From Metellina segmentata (lineage: Eukaryota; Arthropoda; Arachnida; Araneae; Tetragnathidae): DNA of 64,000 nt. The translations under genes were made by a program, and so were the position numbers. Of this stretch, positions 58,222-64,000 are shown one piece after another (position 1 is the stretch's first letter; each line of letters opens with the position of its first letter). The DNA lies in contig OX375879.1 in NCBI GenBank assembly GCA_947359465.1, positions 120,234,557-120,298,556 of the forward strand, given 5' to 3'. A model generated the notes under the pieces. The model made no database searches. It was given only the letters and a program-made list of their open reading frames with translations, and was not told the origin of the DNA.

Positions 58222-58310
58222 ATGATGAACATTTTCAAGGAGTGTTCCAGAACATTGGTTCAGAATTTCAGAAATGCCACCGAATCCGGCAAAAACGTCG
58301 ATGCCAAAAG
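58222..58310 (+). CDS. P450-B exon 6
   Basis: Encodes MMNIFKECSRTLVQNFRNAT, then ESGKNVDAK and the first two bases of an Arg codon. This is the helix D region that follows TPTFSTGKIKR in CYP3-clan proteins. Entry is phase 0, matching exon 5, and exit is phase 2 at AAAAG|GTAAAT. The two Met codons at the start are internal, not a translation start. Exons for helices E to L are not found before 64000, so the gene continues beyond the window. Confidence 0.93.
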
Positions 58311-59102
58311 GTAAATAGAACTTCATAAAACATTAAAGATATAGAATTCTAAAAATTTACTTTTATTGAATCTTAGAAGATCTAGCAATAGTTGAAAGGC
58401 AATGTCAGTATGATGTCTTTAACCCTCCAAGTGATTTCGACCAAGAGATAACGTCCATCAAGATCTGACCAATTTTGCTAATGACGAGGTCATTATCAAT
58501 GCAAAGATAATACAAATACAATAAAAAGTACATTATCAACAGGGTGGTAACAAAACCGGGAAAACCGGGAAATCAGGGAACTTTTTAATTCTGGAAATAT
58601 CAGGGAATTCTCAGGGAAAATTTCCAAATTTCACAAAAATCAGGGAATTTTTAAAATTTTTATGAAAACGGTAACTATTGTCGTTTGAGGCCTATTTATA
58701 GATGTGCGATTACAAGTACTTTTGAGAATCGAATAAATTGTTTTCGCCGAAATTGTAATTCGAATAAAGAACACTGGCGTCGTAATTTTCGAACACAGCG
58801 AAAACCGCCGCCGTGGTTTTCGCTGCCGGAGCGTCTCGTCGCCGTGAGGCCAGGGATACAACTTGTGGAATACAATTTTAAATTTGTGTAACTAATGATG
58901 TGTTTTTTGTGCATTAAAATAATATTTTTTGCTTGCAGCTATATTTTTGTAGAATTTTTTGGTAAAGCTTCAGTCTACGTTTTTAGCGGCCGTGGCGCTT
59001 TTTTTTTTGGCGCACTTCTAAATTCGCCAAGGAAGGGATTATTTCAAATGAGCCACTGAAATCAACCGACAGTTCAACGAATTTTGAAAGAACTTTAAAG
59101 AA

Positions 59103-60127
59103 TACTAGCCACACTGTACGTGGTCAGTACGGCGTTGCCCGTGACAGTTCTTTTCGTGGGGTCAGGTGCTAACTAATTAGGTGTTGCTCGCTAACCCCCG
59201 GAGATTGCTACGAATACAGTTTGAAAACAAACGAAATGAGAATTCGTAGCCTATTGGATAACAGGCATTGTGGCGTCGCCCGTGCTGTTGGTTTGCGAAT
59301 GGAATGGAAATTCGTAGCCTATTGGAATTAATTCCCTAAGAATTTCCATATTTGTGAATCCATGAATATTGTGAACTATGATTTGCTTCGCAAATTGGAT
59401 AACAGCCTAACGGAGTTGCCGTGGTGTTTGTTCGTTTGCTTCGCAAACAAAATGGGATTTCGACGTGACGTCACCATTTCTTATTAAAGTATAAATATTT
59501 AGTTGAAAAATGATTTGTTAAAAGAAAATCAAACGTATAAGGTATCTATATATCTGGTGTCAAATTTCAAATCCGTTGAAATTTTCAATCTGTCTTTAAC
59601 GATCCCGATTTTCCAAAAAAGAACTAAACAATGCCATCAAAATGTTTTTTTGTGTTTGCTTTCCTCTCGCTAAAAATTTCTAAACGTCACAATCTCTTTC
59701 GAAAATTTTGAAGACATTCCGTTAAATTTTTTTATTTATTAAAAAAAAACATATTTTTAGGTATTGATCTAGTGTGAAATTTTCCGCAGATTTCAAATCC
59801 ATTGAAATTTTTACTCTATCTTTAACGGTCTAATAGATAGAAAAAGAACTAAATAACTCTAATTAAAAGTTTATTTGTTTTTTATCGTCTGCTAGAAAAT
59901 TATTCCTCCGTGCAAAATGATAAGGGAAACGAAAAAAATAAATTTAGAAATCTTCTATGCTGTTGCATTCAATAATAATTACATTTCCTCAAATTCATTT
60001 TAAAATGTTCTAGATTGAATTTTCGTGTAAATTCGCCGTGTCCCAAAAATTGCAAAACGTTCGGACTGTCAGTACTTTGCGTGCAGGAACAAACAGACTG
60101 ACAAACACTTCCGTTTATAATATTAGA
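59103..60127. mobile_element. Non-autonomous repeat, possibly Helitron-like
   Basis: Opens ACTAGCCACACTGTACGTGG, followed by TACGGCGTTGCCCGTGAC, and ends ACAGACTGACAAACACTTCC, then TTTATAATATTAGA. This start and end are reminiscent of widespread invertebrate non-autonomous repeats. It contains blocks shared with the MITE at 29789-30466. The class is uncertain. Confidence 0.4.
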
Positions 60128-60723
60128 TATTCAAAATGAAAATTTAACTTTTTGATTACGACTATCGGAATGGACGTATCAATTACGGAGTACCTTGCGG
60201 AGAACTACGAACCTTCACATCAGAATTAATGAAGAGTTTATTGATTGTAAACTTAAAATAAGGGAAAGTTAAAGGTAGTGACAATGCACTATGAATAAGG
60301 TGAATAATTTAGATAGACGATAGAGTTTAATAATTGATACAATTAGGAGTCCAGTTCACGTTCCAAAGGGGGAGGAGATAATGAGGAGGGGCGAGCAATC
60401 AGTACCGAAAAGAGTGGCAAAATGCATGAGCTGTGGTGGTGATTTAGGAGTTTGGTGATGATTTAGGAGTTGGGTGATAAGGATGGGAGGAGTGAAAAAA
60501 AAAATGTCAGTGTGGTGGGTCCAGGAGACTCACCAATTACGACTATCGATATAACAAGCGCGATTCTTATACTTTTAATTCACAACTTCTGTGACTGCCG
60601 TAGTCTAAATTATTTCTTGGCGCGATTCTTATAACTTTTAAGGTACAACTGATGTACTGGCTGTTGTCTAAATTCTTCCTTGGCGCGATCATGGTACAAC
60701 TGCTGTACCGGCCGTAGTCTAAG

Positions 60724-61130
60724 ACATGGTGCACACATTCGATTTTTCAACGTGCGGCACCGAAGCCCAACTATGCACACATAACCGTGAAATAACGCAA
60801 GTACTCATTTCGTGCCATTTGCGATAAATATTCTATCGAAGAAAACGTGTTTATTTCGCTAACTTAGTGTCAAAAAAGTATATTTTGAAACAAAATAGAC
60901 GTTACTGGATCAACCATTTAGTAATTACTTCAGACCGGAGAAGCGTGTGCGGCGAGCTGCTGCGCGGTGGGGAACTGCGGTACAAATTGCACGCACAGTG
61001 GACGTACGTCACTGCAGCGGCGCCGGAGGCATGTGTAAACTAATCTATTGGATCTAATGTTTCTCAGACTGCTCTTGCTTTGCGGCAGCTTCGCCGTACG
61101 TTGAAAAAACGGATGTGTGCACCGAGCCAA
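60724..61130. mobile_element. Short TIR element (possibly PIF/Harbinger-type)
   Basis: Inverted ends share GGTGCACACAT(T/C)CG and TTTTTCAACGT(G/A)CGGC. About 400 bp. The minus-strand frame at 60930-61172 runs through the right end and is not a gene. The family assignment is tentative. Confidence 0.5.
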
Positions 61131-62093
61131 ATGGTTTAACTTTTCGCTTGCCGATGTTGCCATGGAAACCATAATAATCGTAATGCAGATGGGTTGCCTT
61201 AACCTGCCCTAACTCGCTACTAGAAGTGCGCCAAAAAAAAAAGCGCCGCGATCGTTGCCACCGCTTTGAACGTAGACTAAAGCTGTACCAATTTTTTTTT
61301 TTTTTTGTATTTCATTTTATATTGTATATTTGGCCAATGTAGGGACATGTATAAAAAGTTCATGATCAAAATATTTTTCCCCCAGTTTTATCAATTGCTA
61401 TTGTTAGAGTTCCATTAAGGGTTCCAACTCTTACAATAACAATTAAAATACCTAATGAGAAAAAATACAAAACATTTGTGGAGAATTAACCTTTTACCCC
61501 ATCTGACCCTAAATATATAAAATACTGTTGTGTGGGTACTGTATATCGATACCAATTACGGATCCCGACATTTCTTAAGGGATTTTTAAAATCAGGGAAA
61601 TTTTTGTCACACTATCATGTAAATCAGGTAAATATCAGGGAACTTTTTTTCGAGGATTTTGTTGCCACCCTGATCAAGATATTGCTGATTATTTGATGAT
61701 TAGGCAAGAACTAATCAGTTTTCTTCTAATGACGACCGCCATAGAGATGTGGTCAGTTTTGAAAATGACGAGATACCTAGTCGAGACAACCACCAGGAGG
61801 ATTAACTAGAACGTGAAGCGTTCAATTAATTGTATTTCAATGATTCCGTACAAATACAATTGCGTTTATTGGTTATAGAATAGTCGATAAGATAGTATAT
61901 CGTCGGGTAATATGTGATACCTCGTAAGAAAGTGCAAAATACCAATTTTACAGGAGGAGCAAAAAAACTGTGTATACGATTGAATACTAGATCTGACGAA
62001 TACGAGGTCTCACTTCACCAATGCGCTTCATTTTTTGCAAAACTCCTGGTTCGCAAAAAATAGGCTCATTCGAGAAATTGGCACATACATCAG

Positions 62094-62440
62094 AGTGGTA
62101 ACAGAACCTAGAACAATTTAACTCTGGAAAATTCAGGGAAATTTTCACAAAAAGTCAGGGAAAATTTGATAATTTATACGACAACCATTATCGTTTGTTC
62201 TATTTAGAGATGCGCTATTAAGAGTACTTTCGGTACCGGAATAAATCGTATTCGCCGAAATTGTAAGTCGAAAAAAGAACACTGGCGTCGTAATTTTTTA
62301 AACACCTCAAAAACCGCCGCCGGTGATTTTTTTTTTTTTTTTTTTGCCGGCGATACAACTTGGGGATACGATTTGAAATTTTTGTAACGCATAATGTTTT
62401 TTTCGTGCTTTAAATTAATATTTTTTGCTTGCAATTATCT
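62094..62440. mobile_element. Second CAGGGTGG-type end, truncated
   Basis: Begins CAGAGTGGTAACAGAACC and follows 58541-58950 closely (CGCCGAAATTGTAAGTCG, AACACTGGCGTCGTAATTTT). No matching right end is in the window. Confidence 0.7.
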
Positions 62441-62859
62441 CTCTATATTAAAAAAAAGTTACCGCCGACGCCGCAGGATTGAAAACTGTGTTGTTTAGCT
62501 CGATTCTTAGACGGTTTCCAGAGAAAGTACTGATCGGAAAAAAACAAAATTAACATGGTTTGTTCTGCATCGTATTCCCTGGACAATTGTTAAGATTTTT
62601 TTCCGATGCGGCTATTAGTTTAGGGTTTTTTAAGTGTCAAAATTGAAGAAGCGAAATTTCTTCCGCGAGTGAGCAAAACACATACAAATTTTCAGTCTTC
62701 AACCGTGAGTTTTTTTTAAAGAGTACCTCTCAACGTAAATTTTTTAAGCTCGTCGAGTTTTTTTTTGAAATTTCAATTTGGTTCTTGATAGTATTTTTTT
62801 GAAATTCTGGAAAAATCGGGACATTTTTGTTACGTTTTTTTAAAACGGCCGTATCTATA

Positions 62860-63390
62860 TCTTATTACTATTAGTTTTTAATTTTTAAAATATCGCAGTA
62901 TATCTCAGAATATAATCTTTCTTACGGTACTATTATTTTTGAAATCGGTTAATAATTAAATTGGATGCGATCAAAAGTTGGTCATACAAAATTCGGAATC
63001 TTTGGATATTTTCGCTACTTTTTGGTAAAACCGTTATATTTACAGAAAAAAAAAATTATTTTTTAAATTTGAGAACATCACTGAATGCATTACATTACAC
63101 TCTTTCTTATGGTACAATTATTTTTCAAATTGGTTAATAAATAAAATCGATGCAATTAAAAGTTGGTCATACAATTTTCGGAACTTTCAGATCGTAATTT
63201 CCAATACCAAACTAAAACTGTCATATCTATATCGTATTACTATTAGTTTTTAATTTTGAAAATATCGTAGTATTCCTCAGAATGTACTCTTTCTTACGGT
63301 ACAATTATTTTTAAAATTGGTTCATAAATAAATTCGATGCAATCAAAAGTTGGTGACACAAATTTCGGAATTTTTATCTCGCGGAGCAAA
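62860..63390 (+). repeat. Three tandem AT-rich repeats, about 180 bp
   Basis: Three diverged units share CTTTCTTACGGTAC(T/A)ATTA, GATGC(G/A)A(T/)CAAAAGTTGG and TTCGGAA blocks at spacings of roughly 174 and 185 bp. It is part of the Helitron-like region ending at 63771. Confidence 0.75.
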
Positions 63391-63539
63391 TTCTTGGAGC
63401 ATATGAGGGTTGTATTTTTGACTATCGGGTTGGCCAGATATCAAATTTATCGCAGCAACAATTGCCATAAAAACGATTTCTTTTTATTTGGCGAGGAAAA
63501 AGGCTCGCTTTTTTTCCCCTTTGTTCTCTGACGGTTTAC

Positions 63540-63771
63540 CGAGAAAGTACAGGTCTTAAAGTTAGAACATTAACACGGTTTATTTAAAATTGTACAGGGA
63601 ACAAGATGCAGAAGATTTTTTACTGATGCGGCTATTAGTTTAGGGTGCATTAAGTGTTAAAGTAAAATCCCTTGCGAAAGAGGTATTGGTTTGCGAAGCA
63701 AACCAAACGGCACTGCGTTGCAATCCCCGGGGGTTGGCGAGCGTAAGCGAGCAGGGGGCGGAGCCCTCTAG
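63540..63771 (+). mobile_element. Helitron-like 3' end
   Basis: Contains GATGCGGCTATTAGTTTAGG, GGTTTGCGAAGCAAACC (perfect hairpin), GGCGAGCGTAAGCGAGC and a terminal hairpin GGGGGCGGAGCCCTC followed by CTAG at 63768-63771. The same modules in the same order, inverted, occur at 27605-28500 and 45726-45975. The next host base is C, not the usual T. Confidence 0.55.
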
Positions 63772-64000
63772 CATTATCGATTTGTAATTGATTTTTATTT
63801 TGTTTCCATTTGACTTTGATGTATTGCATGATTATGTAGGGTCAGGTGTAATAAGTTCATAATCAAAATATTTTGTATTTTTTCTTGCCAGTTTTTTTAA
63901 TTGCTATTGTAAGAATTCGATTACAAATTTTTTTAAGGCAATTCAGAATATATTTGCTTCTAAACAGTCGAGTAAAACATGCTTCAAAGTCTCTTCCTCA
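63772..64000 (+). other. P450-B intron 6, right edge
   Basis: Intron sequence. There is no exon before the end of the window. Confidence 0.5.

Larger units (their letters stand above)
58961..61289. mobile_element. GGTACAGC-type TIR element, perfect 8-bp TSD
   Basis: Inverted ends GGTAAAGCTTCAGTCTACG and the inverse of CGTAGACTAAAGCTGTACC, with the GCGCTTTTTTTTTTGGCGCA block, and a perfect AATTTTTT duplication (58953-58960 and 61290-61297). It is 2.3 kb and related to the 823-bp element at 17313-18135. The interior holds Helitron-like and MITE sequence but no transposase I recognise. Confidence 0.82.
58541..61673. mobile_element. CAGGGTGG-type TIR element
   Basis: Ends CAGGGTGGTAACAAAACCGG and the inverse of TTTTGTTGCCACCCTG, flanked by ATCAA on both sides (5 bp). 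The subterminal region has many TCAGGGAA repeats. A second copy of the left 400 bp is at 62094-62440. No transposase was recognised, so the superfamily is left open. Confidence 0.65.
58423..61801. mobile_element. piggyBac-like palindrome repeat hosting nested insertions
   Basis: TTAA (58419-58422) then CCCTCCAAGTGATTTCGACC on the left; ACCACCAGGAGGA then TTAA (61802-61805) on the right. Without the nested elements it is only about 240 bp. It contains GACGAGATACCTAGTCGAGA near its right end. Confidence 0.6.

Noticed and set aside
58222..58310. ATG ATG at 58222 as a start codon of a new gene
   Set aside because: The codons follow a splice acceptor in the correct phase and continue the P450-B protein after helix C.
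60930..61172. 80-codon minus-strand ORF
   Set aside because: It runs through the inverted end of a short TIR element and has no recognisable domain or start context.

Overview
This is eukaryotic DNA: AT-rich, intron-containing and densely packed with transposons. It looks like an arthropod, and a chelicerate such as a spider is my best guess. That guess rests on the CYP3-clan P450 sequence, introns of 1-11 kb filled with hAT, Tc1/mariner, piggyBac-like and Helitron-like elements, and tRNA-derived SINEs. No host genes other than P450s were recognised.

Two cytochrome P450 (CYP3-clan-like) genes lie head to tail on the + strand. P450-A is represented by its 3' end: the helix K exon (130-218), a duplicated K'/PERF-region exon (432-575 and 7208-7351), the heme-loop exon (8959-9121) and the last exon (15127-15222). 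P450-B is represented by its first six coding exons (29354-29433, 40370-40466, 43210-43262, 44502-44598, 46720-46836, 58222-58310) and runs off the right edge. All junction phases agree, except that the first copy of the PERF exon in P450-A has lost its GT donor. Both enzymes would be microsomal, heme-thiolate monooxygenases.

1-15.2 kb holds the P450-A 3' end. A CsRn1-like Ty3/Gypsy retrotransposon (1298-5899, minus strand) sits inside a small MITE, inside a palindromic piggyBac-like element, inside the intron. A hAT element (9413-12118), another hAT (12819-14071) and an ATCGATGT-rich foldback MITE (14265-14886) sit in the last intron.

15.2-29.3 kb is intergenic. It holds SINEs, MITEs with intact target duplications, a GA-rich tract, a hAT (24676-27131) and Helitron-like repeats.

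29.3-64 kb is P450-B. Its 10.9-kb intron 1 contains a GTF2IRD2-like hAT, several MITEs and a damaged Tc1 pair. Intron 2 has a second Tc1. Intron 5 (11.4 kb) holds a pogo/Tigger-like remnant, an 11-copy 122-bp satellite fused to a 5'-truncated LINE, and further repeats. The last 5.7 kb contains at least four nested levels of transposons.

Every transposase and reverse transcriptase reading frame examined closely is broken. The most unusual local signals are the dead-donor duplicate P450 exon inside a large inverted repeat, the 122-bp array with a three-unit variant pattern, and an abundant repeat family carrying the 16-bp palindrome GACGAGATATCTCGTC with TTAA/CCCTCC-type ends.
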